64,000 nucleotides of DNA from Burkholderia metallica (GTDB lineage Bacteria; Pseudomonadota; Gammaproteobacteria; Burkholderiales; Burkholderiaceae): positions 1,302,001 to 1,366,000 of the forward strand of contig NZ_CADFDB010000001.1 in NCBI RefSeq assembly GCF_902832845.1. Reading direction: 5' to 3'. Numbering within the stretch: position 1 is the stretch's first letter; every line of letters begins with the position of its first letter. The notes under the pieces were generated by a model. It ran no database searches, was not told the DNA's origin, and saw only the letters and a program-made list of their open reading frames with translations. Shown here one piece after another: positions 36,897-46,198 of the stretch. The position numbers were made by a program, and so were the translations under genes.

Positions 36897-37820
36897 CTAC
36901 CCGCCGCTCGCGACGCGCGCGATCGTCTGCCGCAGCCAGAGGTGCGCGGCGTCGCCGTGCCGGCGTTCATGCCAGTGCTGCGCGAACTCGAACGAATCGA
37001 TCGGGAACGGCGGCTCGAACACGCGCAGGCGCGCGTCGTCGCGCACACGGTCGAGATTGCGGCGCGCGACGGTCAGCACGAGGTCGGTGCCGGCGATCAG
37101 GTCGTTGGCCACGCCCCAGAACGGCAGGATCACCGCGATGTGCCGCTCGCGCCGCAGCCGCGCGAGCGCGCGATCGACTTCGTTGTCCATCCCGTCGCGC
37201 ATCGCGACGAGCGCATGCGGCCGCGCGAGCCACGCATCGAGCGCGAGTTCGCCGCGACGCGGCAGGCGGCTCGCATCGGCCATGCACGCGAACGATTCGA
37301 CGAACAGCGGCTGCGCGTGCAGGTCGCGCTGCACCGCGGGCAGCACGCCGAGCGCGAGATCGACCTCGCCGTCCATCAACTGCATCCGCATCGCCTCGCG
37401 CGTGCCCTGCGACACGATCAGCTCGATGCCCGGCGCGTCGGCGCGCAGCGTCTTCACGAGCGCCGGCAGCACGATCCGCGCGCCGTAGTCGGACATCGCG
37501 ATGCGAAACACGCGCGTGGCCGCCGACGGATCGAACGCCGGCGGCTCGATCAGCGCGCCGAGCCGGCCGAGGACGTCGTTCAACGGCTCGACCAGCTCGT
37601 TCGCGCGCGCGGTCAGCTCCAACCGGCCCGCGCGCCGCACGAGCAGCGGATCGCCGAAGATTTCCCGCAGCCGCGCGAGCGCGTGGCTGACGGCCGGCTG
37701 GCTGCGGTGCAGCCGGACGGCGGTGCGCGAGATGTGCTTTTCGCTCAGCAGCGCATGCAGCGTCACGAGCAGGTTCAGGTCGATGCGGGCCAGATTATTC
37801 ATGAAAGGAATATGAAGCAT
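36897..37820 (-). CDS. LysR family regulator, NodD/LeuO-like
   Basis: 307-residue regulator. The helix-turn-helix part (RIDLNLLVTLHALLSEKHISRTAVRLHRSQPAVSHAL) is of the NodD/SyrM/LeuO subgroup. The effector domain spans residues 95-300. A second ATG at 37802 (MNNLARIDLNLL) would fit the subgroup start better; neither has a strong ribosome site. It diverges from the DMT transporter gene across a short AT-rich region and may control it. Confidence 0.9.
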   Translation of the reverse strand: MLHIPFMNNLARIDLNLLVTLHALLSEKHISRTAVRLHRSQPAVSHALARLREIFGDPLLVRRAGRLELTARANELVEPLNDVLGRLGALIEPPAFDPSAATRVFRIAMSDYGARIVLPALVKTLRADAPGIELIVSQGTREAMRMQLMDGEVDLALGVLPAVQRDLHAQPLFVESFACMADASRLPRRGELALDAWLARPHALVAMRDGMDNEVDRALARLRRERHIAVILPFWGVANDLIAGTDLVLTVARRNLDRVRDDARLRVFEPPFPIDSFEFAQHWHERRHGDAAHLWLRQTIARVASGG

Positions 37821-37892
37821 CCGAAGAACGAATTTCCATTCGCGATCTTAATGGATAACAATCATTTCAAATTTCTTTCACGATGGACCACG

Positions 37893-38423
37893 ATGACGAC
37901 TTCCCTTTCCTTCGCCACCCTTCCGCTCGCCGTCGCGGCCTTCGTCGCGGGCGCGCTCGTGCCGCTGCAAGGCGGCAGCAATGCCGCGCTCGGGCGCGCG
38001 CTCGGCCACCCGCTGTGGGCGAGCGTCGCGTCGCTGACGGTCAGCCTGCTGGCAGTGCTGCCCGTGCTGCTCGCCACGCGTGCGAACGCGCCGCTGATCG
38101 GCGACGCGCTGCAGCGCCCGCTGTGGATGTGGCTCGGCGGCCTCGCGGGCGTGATCTACATCACCCTCGCGCTGATCCTCACGCCGCGGCTCGGCGCGAC
38201 GACCTTCATCGTCTGCGTCGTGGCCGGCCAAATGCTCGCGTCGCTGCTGATCGACCACTACGGGCTGATGGGGCTCGCGCAGCGGCTCGCGACGCCCGGG
38301 CGCATCGCGGGCGTCGCGCTGATCTTCGCGGGGATGATCGTCGTGCAGTGGCAAACGCCCGCGCCGCGCGTGCCGGCCGCCGCCGGCGACGTGGCGGCCG
38401 TGCAACCCGAGCCGCAGCGCTGA
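37893..38423 (+). CDS. DMT superfamily transporter, DUF606/YdcZ type
   Basis: 176 residues with about five membrane segments; a single-domain relative of the EamA transporters. Family-type features are LVPLQGGSNAALGRALGHPLWASVASLTV near the start and GATTFIVCVVAGQMLASLLIDHYGL. Such proteins work as pairs or dimers; substrate is unknown. In-frame ATGs at 37851 and 37893 exist; 37893 (MTTSLSFATLPLA) leads straight into the first helix. Confidence 0.85.
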   Translation: MTTSLSFATLPLAVAAFVAGALVPLQGGSNAALGRALGHPLWASVASLTVSLLAVLPVLLATRANAPLIGDALQRPLWMWLGGLAGVIYITLALILTPRLGATTFIVCVVAGQMLASLLIDHYGLMGLAQRLATPGRIAGVALIFAGMIVVQWQTPAPRVPAAAGDVAAVQPEPQR

Positions 38424-38465
38424 GCGCTGCAGCCGACCGTGGCCGCGTGCGTGGCCCGCTGCGCG

Positions 38466-38831
38466 TCAGCCCGCGAGCTTCTTCAGCGCGTCGAGCACCG
38501 CGTCGCCCTTGAACGGCTTCACGATCCAGCCCTTCACGCCGGCCGCCTTGCCGCGCTCCTTCATCGCCGGGCTGCTTTCGGTCGTCAGCATCACGACGTT
38601 GACCGTCGCGTTCGCCAGTTCGCCGCGGATCTTCTCGACCATCGTCAGGCCGTCCATGTTCGGCATGTTCACGTCGCTGATCACGAGGCGCACGCCGGGC
38701 GTCGCCTTGAGCTTCGCGAGCCCGTCCTTGCCGTCGACGGCCGTCGCGACGTCGAGCCCGTGATTGCGCAGGAATCCCGCGACTTCGTCGCGCACCGTGC
38801 CAGAATCGTCGACCACCAGAATCTTTGCCAT
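38466..38831 (-). CDS. CheY-like single-domain response regulator
   Basis: 121-residue receiver without output domain. Acidic pocket LVVDDSG (Asp8, Asp9), phosphoacceptor Asp53 in VISDVNMPNMDG, the conserved Thr in VVMLTTE and Lys in GWIVKPF are all present. The length is that of CheY. It is the last gene of a minus-strand run: CheA-type kinase, MCP-like protein, CheX, receiver-CheX, CheY. It is the likely target of both the kinase and the two CheX phosphatases. Output partner unknown (motor, PNAG synthase or other). Confidence 0.93.
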   Translation of the reverse strand: MAKILVVDDSGTVRDEVAGFLRNHGLDVATAVDGKDGLAKLKATPGVRLVISDVNMPNMDGLTMVEKIRGELANATVNVVMLTTESSPAMKERGKAAGVKGWIVKPFKGDAVLDALKKLAG

Positions 38832-38871
38832 GTCGTATTCCCCTTCCTTTCGTTGTTGCTGACTTCAATCG

Positions 38872-39831
38872 TCAAAACAGTTCGAGCTCGCCCGACTCGA
38901 CCATCGGCCCGACGTCCTGCACCGATTCGCGGAAATCCTCCGGCGACCAGCTCAGGCTGAACACGAAGCGCTGGTCGAGACAGACGGCGCGCCCCGATGC
39001 CGGGTCGGTCATCCGGTACTTGAAGCAGAGCTGCGGGCAATCGCCGCCGAACGAGATGAACTTCTGCTTGTGATTGACGACGAGCGGCACCTGCACCGGA
39101 TGGCGCGCGAGTGCCTCGGCGTCGCCGAGATAGCGGTTCTTGAACGCGCCCCACACGAGGTTGGTCAGCTCGCCGAGCACGCTGTTCACGTCGCGGAAAT
39201 CCGGCGCGCGGCCGGCGTCGCGCGTGCCGCCGAGCATGTCGAGCAGCGGCTGTTCGCTCGTCTGCAGCAGCATGTAGCCGCGGCACCATGCGCTTTCGAG
39301 CGCGATCAGGCTGAACACCTCGCCGAAGATGATCTGGTCGCGCACGATGCACGGCGTTTCATGCTCGATCGTCATGCCGGGAAACAGGCTGTCGATGCGC
39401 GCCTCGGTGATCTCCGAGATGCCGCGCACGAGCGCGTTCGGGTAGTCGCGGCCGAACAGGTATTCGTCGACCGCGCGCTTGAGCGGCGTCATGTCGTCGG
39501 CGACGTAGGCCGCGCACGCGACGCGTGCCAGCGCGTCCGGCAGCCCGTCGCGCGACGCGAGCGATTCGCGGCGCAGGATGATCGGCAGCTCCGGACGCAG
39601 CGCGTCGATCTGCGTCGCGATGATCGCGCTCTCGGCCGGCGAGCCGCCGTAATCCTCGGCCAGCAGGATCGCGCCGAGGTCGATGTTCGAGCGCAGCACC
39701 TTCAGCAGCCGGTTGCGCCGCACGGTCAGGCCGACCAGGTTGTGCTCGTCGCAGAAACGCTTGATCGCGTCGGCGTGCGCGCGGCTGTCGTCGAGCACGA
39801 GCACCTTGCTGACTGGCTTGTCGAGGGTCAT
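38872..39831 (-). CDS. receiver-CheX fusion phosphatase
   Basis: 319 residues. The N-terminal ~125 residues are a receiver-like domain (LVLDDSRAHA and Asp60 in LLAEDYGG), but the usual Thr and Lys switch residues are not clear, so it may be degenerate. The C-terminal part (about 140-319) is a CheX/CheC/FliY-type phosphatase: the motif Ser-x3-Glu-x2-Asn is seen as SVLGELTN. These enzymes dephosphorylate CheY-P. The chain ends SGELELF, the same six C-terminal residues as the next CheX protein. Sits 40 bases before cheY and 41 bases after the other CheX gene. Confidence 0.8.
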   Translation of the reverse strand: MTLDKPVSKVLVLDDSRAHADAIKRFCDEHNLVGLTVRRNRLLKVLRSNIDLGAILLAEDYGGSPAESAIIATQIDALRPELPIILRRESLASRDGLPDALARVACAAYVADDMTPLKRAVDEYLFGRDYPNALVRGISEITEARIDSLFPGMTIEHETPCIVRDQIIFGEVFSLIALESAWCRGYMLLQTSEQPLLDMLGGTRDAGRAPDFRDVNSVLGELTNLVWGAFKNRYLGDAEALARHPVQVPLVVNHKQKFISFGGDCPQLCFKYRMTDPASGRAVCLDQRFVFSLSWSPEDFRESVQDVGPMVESGELELF

Positions 39832-39872
39832 TTCAGGGTTCCTAAGTGTGGATCCGGGTCGATCGGGGTCGA

Positions 39873-40454
39873 TCAGAACAGTTCCAGCTCGCCGCCGGTT
39901 TCCATCACCGCGGTATCCGGCACGTGGAAATCGACCGGCGCGTTCGCGCACACGCACAGCGTCGCGCCGATCCGCACGTCGCCGTCGAGCGTCAGGTCGT
40001 AGGACGCCACGTGATCGGGGGCCAGCGCGGGCAGGTAGTCGATGCTCGCTCCGCTCAGCAGGTACGGCGTCGACATGCCCAGGTCGGGAAACGGCACGGT
40101 CAGCGCCTGGTTGATCGCGCCGCAACACAGGTTCGCCACTTCCATGAACGCGTCGGGCAGCGGCCGAGCATTGTTCGTACTTGCGGTCGCGCCGACGAAA
40201 TGGCGGCGCGTCGCGTCGTCGTCGCTGAAGCGCAGCGCGAGCAGCAGGCGGAAATGGAGCGCCGAGATCGTCAGCACGGCGACCTGTTCGGAACCCTTCT
40301 GCTTCGCGCGCGACTTCGCGTGGGCAGGATCGTGCCCGTCTTGGGCGGGGCCGGCGGCCGGACGGATGTCGCACGTGCCGCCGGACGCGAGCCGCGTGCG
40401 CGCCGCATCGAAGAAGATTCGCTCGAAGCCCGTTTTGGCCTGCGCGCTGATCAC
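39873..40454 (-). CDS. CheX-like phosphatase
   Basis: 193 residues. The CheX/CheC catalytic signature Asp-x3-Glu-x2-Asn is visible as DAFMEVAN, followed after 21 residues by Pro (STPYLL), as in that family. The N-terminal 70 residues have a polar insert (PAAGPAQDGHDPAHAKSR) of low complexity. It ends GGELELF. The GTG at 40454 overlaps the stop of the MCP-like gene (GTGA), which fixes the start and implies coupling. A much longer open frame upstream of this GTG is a shadow of the MCP-like gene. Confidence 0.82.
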   Translation of the reverse strand: MISAQAKTGFERIFFDAARTRLASGGTCDIRPAAGPAQDGHDPAHAKSRAKQKGSEQVAVLTISALHFRLLLALRFSDDDATRRHFVGATASTNNARPLPDAFMEVANLCCGAINQALTVPFPDLGMSTPYLLSGASIDYLPALAPDHVASYDLTLDGDVRIGATLCVCANAPVDFHVPDTAVMETGGELELF

Positions 40455-41197
40455 GCCGCGCCTCCTTCGATCCGCGCATGCAGTTGCCCGGCCAGCGTCT
40501 CGACGGTCGCGAGCGCCGCCGTGATCATCTTGCCGCCGGCCTGGATGTCCTGGAACGTCGCGGCCGTCACGAGATCGTTGCGGTTCAGGCTGTCGCGATA
40601 GCTGTTCGACAGTTGCTGCGAACGCGCGGCCAGCCCGCGCACCTCGCTCGCGACGATCGAGAAGCCGCGCCCGGCCGTGCCGGCGCGCGCGGCCTCGATC
40701 GACGCGTTCAGCGACACGATCGACACGTGCGCGACGATCGCCGACAGCTCCTGGTTCTTCGTGCGCATGTCGTGGTTCTGCGTGGTCAGCGAGATCATCT
40801 GCTCGTGCCAGCGCTCGAACGTGCCGGCCAGCCCGCGCAGACGCGCGGCTTCGTCGGCGATCTTCAGCACGTGCTGCGCGAGCGCCGCGCGATCGGCCGA
40901 CAGCGCCTGCAGCGCGTCGCGCTGCGCGCCGGCCGCCGACGCCTCGCGCGCCAGCGCATCCTCGAGCTGCGCTTCGCGCTGCGCCCACGCGTCGGCCGCT
41001 TCCGCATGCGCGGCCACCGCCTCCGCCGCACGCGCTTGGGCCGCGTCGAGCGCGCCGCGCAACGTGTCCGCGTCGTGCTCCAGCGCCGCGACGAGCCGCT
41101 TGAGCGTCACGCGAAACACGACCGCCGCCACGATCGCGACGACTGCACCGCCCGCCAATGCGGCGGCCACCTGAATCATCCACGCCTGCACGATCAC
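40451..41197 (-). CDS. short membrane-anchored MCP-like signalling protein
   Basis: 248 residues. One N-terminal membrane helix (IQVAAALAGGAVVAIVAAVVF) leads into a long Ala/Glu-rich coiled coil, then the hairpin tip of methyl-accepting proteins: AHVSIVSLNASIEAARAGTAGRGFSIVASEVRGLA, close to the consensus (LLALNAAIEAARAGE-GRGFAVVA). There is no periplasmic sensor domain and no HAMP domain. The GTG at 41197 is chosen for the GGAG seven bases upstream; it overlaps the kinase stop by a few bases on the other frame. It probably scaffolds the kinase encoded just upstream. Confidence 0.82.
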   Translation of the reverse strand: MIVQAWMIQVAAALAGGAVVAIVAAVVFRVTLKRLVAALEHDADTLRGALDAAQARAAEAVAAHAEAADAWAQREAQLEDALAREASAAGAQRDALQALSADRAALAQHVLKIADEAARLRGLAGTFERWHEQMISLTTQNHDMRTKNQELSAIVAHVSIVSLNASIEAARAGTAGRGFSIVASEVRGLAARSQQLSNSYRDSLNRNDLVTAATFQDIQAGGKMITAALATVETLAGQLHARIEGGAA

Positions 41198-41201
41198 GTC
41201 G

Positions 41202-43583
41202 TCACTCCGCCGCGCCGATATCCGCGCTGCGCGCATGCTCGTGCGCGATGCCCTGCGCGGCACCGTCCGCCGCGAAGCGGGCCGGCAACGACACGATCGT
41301 CTCGAACGCGCGGTACGGCGCGCCGACGCGATCGTCGGTGAAGCGCAGCGCGATGTCGCCGCCGTCGCGCTTCAGGAAGCTGCGCACCGCATCCATGCCG
41401 ACGCCGCGCCCCGACACTTCGGTCACCGTGCTCGCGGTCGAAAAACCCGGCCGGAAGATCAGCTCGGCGACCGCTTCGTCCGACAGCGCCGTTTCATCGC
41501 CGGCATCGATCCAGCCGCGCTCGCGCGCGATGCCGCGAATCCGGTCGAGCGCGAGGCCGCGGCCGTCGTCGCTCAGCACGAACCACAGCTCGCCGCCGCC
41601 CACGCCGACCGCGATGTCGATCGTGCCGGATGCCGCCTTGCCGGCCGCGCGACGCTCGTCCGACGATTCGATGCCGTGGTCCATCGAATTGCGCAGCAGA
41701 TGCATGAACACGTTCTTCAGCGTCGCGACGATTTCGCTGCGCACGCGGTGGCCGTGGCTGTCGATGTGCACGACGGGCGCCGGCTTGCCGAGCTCGGCCG
41801 CGAGCGACGGCAGCGATTCGATCACGCCGCCGAGCGCGTCGCCGATGCCCTGCGTGCCGAGCTGGATCAGCATGCGGCGCACGGCATCGCGCGCCGCGTG
41901 CCAGTCGGACGCATTCGCCGGATCGGCGCCGTCGAGCACGCGCAAGCTCTCGCGGATGTGCGCGCGTTCGACCATCATGAAGTCGGCGCCCTGCACCGCT
42001 TCGCCGCTGCGGCCGAGCGTGACCGCGTTGATCGTCGCGTAGTGCTCGACGGCCTCGCGCACGCGCGCGAGGTCCTCCATCAGCGCATCGCGGTTCCACT
42101 CGGGGCCGCCGTCCGCGCGGCGCAGCGAGTCGTACGCCTGCTCGGCTTCGTGGACGATGTTCGTCAGATGCTGCAGGCTGTACGTGCGCGCATTGCCCTT
42201 GATCGTGTGCATGTTGCGGAACAGCGCCGCGACGATCGAGTGATCGGCGCGCTCGTGCTGGCGGATCATCCGCTCGTTCTCGCTGAGGAAGCCCTTCGCG
42301 CTGTGCACGAAGTCGTGGAACTTGTCCTGGCTGATCGACAGGATCTCGCCGATCATCTCGAGGCGGCGCTGCTGCTCGCCGGCCTGCGCGGTCAGCTCGC
42401 GAATCTCGGTCACGTCGCGCACGCACAGCATCAGGCGCACGACGGTGTCGGTCTCGTCGGTGATCGCCGACCAGCTCAGGTCGAGCCACTTGTCGCGGCC
42501 GTCCGGCATCCGTTTCGCGACTTCGTTCACGAGCAGGTGCTCGTTGAACGCGAAGTTCATGCTGTCTTCGCCGAGGCACGCGTGCACGGCCGCGTCGACC
42601 TGCGAGCGCGCGTCGGCGCCGAGGTTCGAATCGTCGAACACGAGCGCCATCAGGTCGCGGCCCGCGATGTCGTTCGTCTCGAAGATGGTTTCGAGGTACG
42701 CCGAATACTCCGCATGCACGACGCCGCCTTCGACGACGGTCATAATCCCCTGCTGCATGTTCTGCAGCATCGCCTGGATGTCGGCCGTCTTCTGCTTGAG
42801 CTGCGCGGAGTTCTCCTGGATCTTCTCGATCATCCCGTTGAACGCGACGATCGAATGGCCGATTTCGTCCATCCGGCCCACCGGCACGCGGCGCGTGAAA
42901 TCCTGGCTCGTCGCGATCTCGCTCATCGCCGTCTGCATCCCGATCAGCGGGCGCGTGATCTGGCGATACAGCAGCAGGCCGAGCGCGGTCAGCAGCACGA
43001 TCACCGTGCCGGCGACGCCCGCGATCGCGGTCGCCGTCGTCGAGAGCATGCCGTTCAGCGCGCTGATCGCGTCGTCCTTCTGGCGGTTCTTCTCGACGCG
43101 CAGCGTGTCGACGATGCTTTCGAGTTCGTCGCGATACTGCGCGACGTTCGCGAACAGGTACGCCTGCGCCATCTCGGGCTTGCCGTCGGCCTTCATCTTC
43201 ACGGTGTCGTCGATCGCCGCGAAATAGTTCGCCGCGCTGTCCTTCGCCTGCGACACGAGCCCGACCTGCGCGTGGCCCACCGCCGATTTCGCCTGCACGT
43301 CGAGCGCGGCGCGCAGCGCAGCCTGCTTCGCCTTCAGCTCGTCGCGCGCCTGGGCGGCGGTGTTCGCATCGGGCGCGTAGACGAGCGTCATCGTCGCGAT
43401 CTGGATGTTCTTCACGTCGGCGACGAGATCGGCGGACGCGAGCGCGCTCGGCACGATTCCCTGGGTGACCTGACGCACGTCGGACGCACTCTTGCGGGTC
43501 TGGTACACGGCATAGATGCCGATCGCGGACAGCGCGAAGAACGTCAGGACGACTAGCAGCGTAATGCGATGACGGATGGTCAT
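41202..43583 (-). CDS. membrane-bound CheA-type sensor histidine kinase
   Basis: 793 residues. In order: membrane helix (about 8-28), four-helix-bundle MCP sensor (about 30-185), second helix (187-208), HAMP (to 265), PAS-like domain (280-400), short coiled coil, HPt domain with phospho-His459 in FRNMHTIKGNART, and a CheA-type ATPase with N box LRNSMDHGIE, SDDGRGLAL and VSGRGVGMDAVRSF. The CheW-binding P5 domain of CheA is absent: the chain stops about 25 residues after the ATPase. It thus merges an MCP receptor and a CheA kinase. First gene of the operon; a 15-base palindrome lies about 130 bases upstream. Confidence 0.88.
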   Translation of the reverse strand: MTIRHRITLLVVLTFFALSAIGIYAVYQTRKSASDVRQVTQGIVPSALASADLVADVKNIQIATMTLVYAPDANTAAQARDELKAKQAALRAALDVQAKSAVGHAQVGLVSQAKDSAANYFAAIDDTVKMKADGKPEMAQAYLFANVAQYRDELESIVDTLRVEKNRQKDDAISALNGMLSTTATAIAGVAGTVIVLLTALGLLLYRQITRPLIGMQTAMSEIATSQDFTRRVPVGRMDEIGHSIVAFNGMIEKIQENSAQLKQKTADIQAMLQNMQQGIMTVVEGGVVHAEYSAYLETIFETNDIAGRDLMALVFDDSNLGADARSQVDAAVHACLGEDSMNFAFNEHLLVNEVAKRMPDGRDKWLDLSWSAITDETDTVVRLMLCVRDVTEIRELTAQAGEQQRRLEMIGEILSISQDKFHDFVHSAKGFLSENERMIRQHERADHSIVAALFRNMHTIKGNARTYSLQHLTNIVHEAEQAYDSLRRADGGPEWNRDALMEDLARVREAVEHYATINAVTLGRSGEAVQGADFMMVERAHIRESLRVLDGADPANASDWHAARDAVRRMLIQLGTQGIGDALGGVIESLPSLAAELGKPAPVVHIDSHGHRVRSEIVATLKNVFMHLLRNSMDHGIESSDERRAAGKAASGTIDIAVGVGGGELWFVLSDDGRGLALDRIRGIARERGWIDAGDETALSDEAVAELIFRPGFSTASTVTEVSGRGVGMDAVRSFLKRDGGDIALRFTDDRVGAPYRAFETIVSLPARFAADGAAQGIAHEHARSADIGAAE

Positions 43584-43712
43584 GAGTACAGCTCCCCGCA
43601 GCGATCCGGCTTCGATCGCCCTCTGGTCTATTGAAAGAATGTGAGCGGCGAATTATCGGGGATGGTGTATGACGTTCCGATGACCGGAAATCAATCGTTC
43701 ATTGATAAAAAT

Positions 43713-43727
43713 GCAATTAATAATTGC
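43713..43727. promoter_or_regulatory. perfect 15-base palindrome upstream of the kinase operon
   Basis: GCAATTA-A-TAATTGC (7-1-7), 130 bases before the kinase start in AT-rich DNA. Candidate regulator site; the regulator is unknown. Confidence 0.45.
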
Positions 43728-43965
43728 GAATGAAAATCCCTAAAGTTTTTCAGGAATCTGCCGTTAACCCGCTGCCTCAAGGCTTCGGACGGCGCTGCGG
43801 CACCCCGATGAGCTTCCTGGATACGGATAATTATTTTTAATTATTTGATCCGCGAATTAACCGCAATCGGGTTTTCGCAAAACGTTTGCGCATTATCGGC
43901 GAATCCATGCGAATTCGCGATTGGTTCGTGGTCGTCGGGTGATTCGACCCACGCTTGAAACGATA

Positions 43966-44028
43966 CCGCCCGCCCCGGCGCGACGCGCGACGCTGCATCA
44001 CGTCGCATCGCCGCCCCGGGGCGGGCGG
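43966..44028 (-). terminator. long GC stem after actP
   Basis: CCGCCCGCCCCGG (43966-43978) pairs exactly with CCGGGGCGGGCGG (44016-44028) across a 37-base loop, starting 17 bases after the actP stop. No strong T run follows, so it is a candidate terminator or 3'-protecting stem. Confidence 0.5.
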
Positions 44029-44045
44029 GACCGGCCAACTACCGC

Positions 44046-45776
44046 TCAGTGGCTGCTCGCGCGGGTTGCGCCCAGCCCCGTTTCCGAACGCACCTGCTGC
44101 GCGGCGAACGCGCCCTTCTCCGCTTTCGCGCGCACGCTCGTGTCGAGTACCGAGAACAGCCACACGCCCACGAAGCCGATCGTCATCGAGAACAATGCGG
44201 GCGACGTGTACGGGAACCACGCCGAACCCTTCGGATAGCCGAGCGTCGCTTCCCACACCGACGGCGACACGATGGTCAGCCCCACCGACGAGACCAGCCC
44301 GAGGAAGCCGCCGATCACCGCGCCGCGCGTGGTGCAGCCCTTCCACATCATCGACAGGAACAGCACCGGGAAATTCGCCGATGCCGCCACCGCGAACGCC
44401 AGCGACACCATGAACGCGACGTTCTGCTTCTCGAACGCGATGCCCAGCAGCACGGCGATCACGCCGAGCACCAGCGTCGTGATGCGCGACACCTTCAGTT
44501 CGTCGGCGCTGTCGGCCTTGCCGTTCTTGAAGACGGTCGCGTAAAGGTCGTGCGACACCGCGGACGCACCCGACAGCGTGAGCCCGGCGACCACCGCCAG
44601 GATCGTCGCGAACGCCACGGCCGAGATGAAACCGTAGAACACGTCGCCGCCCACCGTCTTCGCCACCAGCACCGCGGCCATGTTGGCCGTGCCCGCGCCG
44701 CCCTTGATCACGCCCTTCGCGACATCGGCCAGTTCCGGATTGGTCAGCACCAGCGTGATCGCACCGAAGCCGATGATGAAGATCAGCACGTAGAAGTAGC
44801 CGATCCACGTGGTGGCCCAGAACACCGACTTGCGCGCTTCCTTCGCATCCGGCACCGTGAAGAAGCGCATCAGGATGTGCGGCAGACCGGCGGTGCCGAA
44901 CATCAGCGCCATGCCGAACGAGATCGCCGAGATCGGGTCCTTGATGAAGCCGCCCGGCGACATGACCGACAAGCCGATACGGGTCGCGTCGTCCGGCGAT
45001 TTGCCGGCGTTCGCCGCAATCGCGGTCTTCACCTCCACGGCCCTGGCGAACAGCGCCTCGGGGCTGAAGCCGTACTGCGCGAGCACCATGATCGCCATGA
45101 ACGTCACGCCCGCGAGCAACATGCACGCCTTGATGATCTGCACCCAGGTGGTCGCGGTCATGCCGCCGAACAGCACGTAGACCATCATCAGCGCGCCGAC
45201 GATGACGACGGCCACCCAGTAGTCGAGACCGAACAGCAGCTTGATCAGTTGCCCCGCGCCCACCATCTGCGCGATCAGGTAGAACGCGACCACCACCAGC
45301 GTGCCGACCGCGGCGAAACTGCGGATCGGCCCCTGCTCGAAACGGTAGCCCGCGACGTCGGCGAACGTGAACTTGCCGAGGTTGCGCAGCCGCTCGGCCA
45401 TCAGGAACGTGATGACCGGCCAGCCGACCAGGAAGCCGATCGAGTAGATCAGGCCGTCGTAGCCCGACGTCATCACCGCGGCGGAAATGCCGAGGAAGGA
45501 TGCCGCCGACATGTAGTCGCCCGAGATCGCCAGGCCGTTCTGGAAGCCGGTGATGCCGCCGCCGGCCGTGTAGAAATCCGCCGCGGAACGCGTGCGCGAC
45601 GCCGCCCACTTGGTGATCCACAACGTTCCGGCCACGAACAGCGCGAACAGGACGATGGCCGTCGTGTTGGTCGCCTGCCTGGCGGTCTGCCCGACCTCGC
45701 CACCGCCCGCGAAGGCCACGCCGCATGCGCTCGCGGCCAGCAGCGCGACGAGCATCGTCGAAAGTGTCTTCTTCAT
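44046..45776 (-). CDS. actP: acetate/cation symporter ActP
   Basis: 576-residue inner-membrane symporter of the sodium:solute symporter family that takes up acetate (and glycolate) with a cation. A signal-like N-terminus ([15 protein letters not shown]) and about 13 helices are present, with family motifs [29 protein letters not shown] and [23 protein letters not shown]. Length equals the family (~550-580). The start overlaps the DUF485 gene stop by four bases, the standard yjcH-actP pairing. In E. coli the operon includes acs; no acs is adjacent here. Confidence 0.95.
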   Translation of the reverse strand: MKKTLSTMLVALLAASACGVAFAGGGEVGQTARQATNTTAIVLFALFVAGTLWITKWAASRTRSAADFYTAGGGITGFQNGLAISGDYMSAASFLGISAAVMTSGYDGLIYSIGFLVGWPVITFLMAERLRNLGKFTFADVAGYRFEQGPIRSFAAVGTLVVVAFYLIAQMVGAGQLIKLLFGLDYWVAVVIVGALMMVYVLFGGMTATTWVQIIKACMLLAGVTFMAIMVLAQYGFSPEALFARAVEVKTAIAANAGKSPDDATRIGLSVMSPGGFIKDPISAISFGMALMFGTAGLPHILMRFFTVPDAKEARKSVFWATTWIGYFYVLIFIIGFGAITLVLTNPELADVAKGVIKGGAGTANMAAVLVAKTVGGDVFYGFISAVAFATILAVVAGLTLSGASAVSHDLYATVFKNGKADSADELKVSRITTLVLGVIAVLLGIAFEKQNVAFMVSLAFAVAASANFPVLFLSMMWKGCTTRGAVIGGFLGLVSSVGLTIVSPSVWEATLGYPKGSAWFPYTSPALFSMTIGFVGVWLFSVLDTSVRAKAEKGAFAAQQVRSETGLGATRASSH

Positions 45777-46081
45777 CGCGCGACGTCCTGCAGGATGTCC
45801 TGCGTCAGTTGATCGTATTCGTTGTTCGCGCGGCGCACGTAGATGCCGGTGATGACGACGGTAAACACGATCACCGCCATGCCGACCGGTACGCCGACAC
45901 TCGTCACGCCGGTGCTCACGGGCTTCGCGAGGAACGACTTGTCGAATGCGATCAGTGCGATGTAGCCGTAGTACACGATCAGCATCAGCACGGTCAGGAA
46001 GATGCCGAGCGTGTTGCGTCGTCGCTTGAGCAGCGCATACTTCGGATGCGCTTCGATTTTTTTCACCATCCCGTCATGCAT
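45773..46081 (-). CDS. DUF485 membrane protein (YjcH-like)
   Basis: 102 residues with two membrane helices (about 26-48 and 60-84). The region [37 protein letters not shown] is the DUF485 signature. Always found beside ActP and translated first; it may help the symporter, function unknown. The stop overlaps the actP start (ATGA). Confidence 0.93.
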   Translation of the reverse strand: MHDGMVKKIEAHPKYALLKRRRNTLGIFLTVLMLIVYYGYIALIAFDKSFLAKPVSTGVTSVGVPVGMAVIVFTVVITGIYVRRANNEYDQLTQDILQDVAR

Positions 46082-46198
46082 CGCCTGTCTCCTGGTTTGC
46101 TTTTTGAATGAGTGCGGCGATTCTGACCAGCGAAGCTGACTGCGTGCTTACTCGATCTTTCGCGGGCGCACTATGGTTTTCCCTAGCGGCGCCGGGCG

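Larger units (their letters stand above)
43584..44045. other. 462-base region upstream of the kinase operon
   Basis: Between the kinase start and the actP stop, both on the minus strand. Positions 43650-43860 are unusually AT-rich and should hold the kinase promoter. A perfect palindrome is at 43713-43727, and a long GC inverted repeat after actP is at 43966-44028. No small gene was found. A GCCGATAA sequence (minus strand, 43900-43893) resembles a sigma28 -10 box, but no TAAA -35 lies at the right distance. Confidence 0.6.

Noticed and set aside
43893-43900. GCCGATAA, a sigma28-like -10 box for the chemosensory operon
   Set aside because: No TAAA-type -35 at 15-16 bases; it also lies 300 bases from the kinase start.
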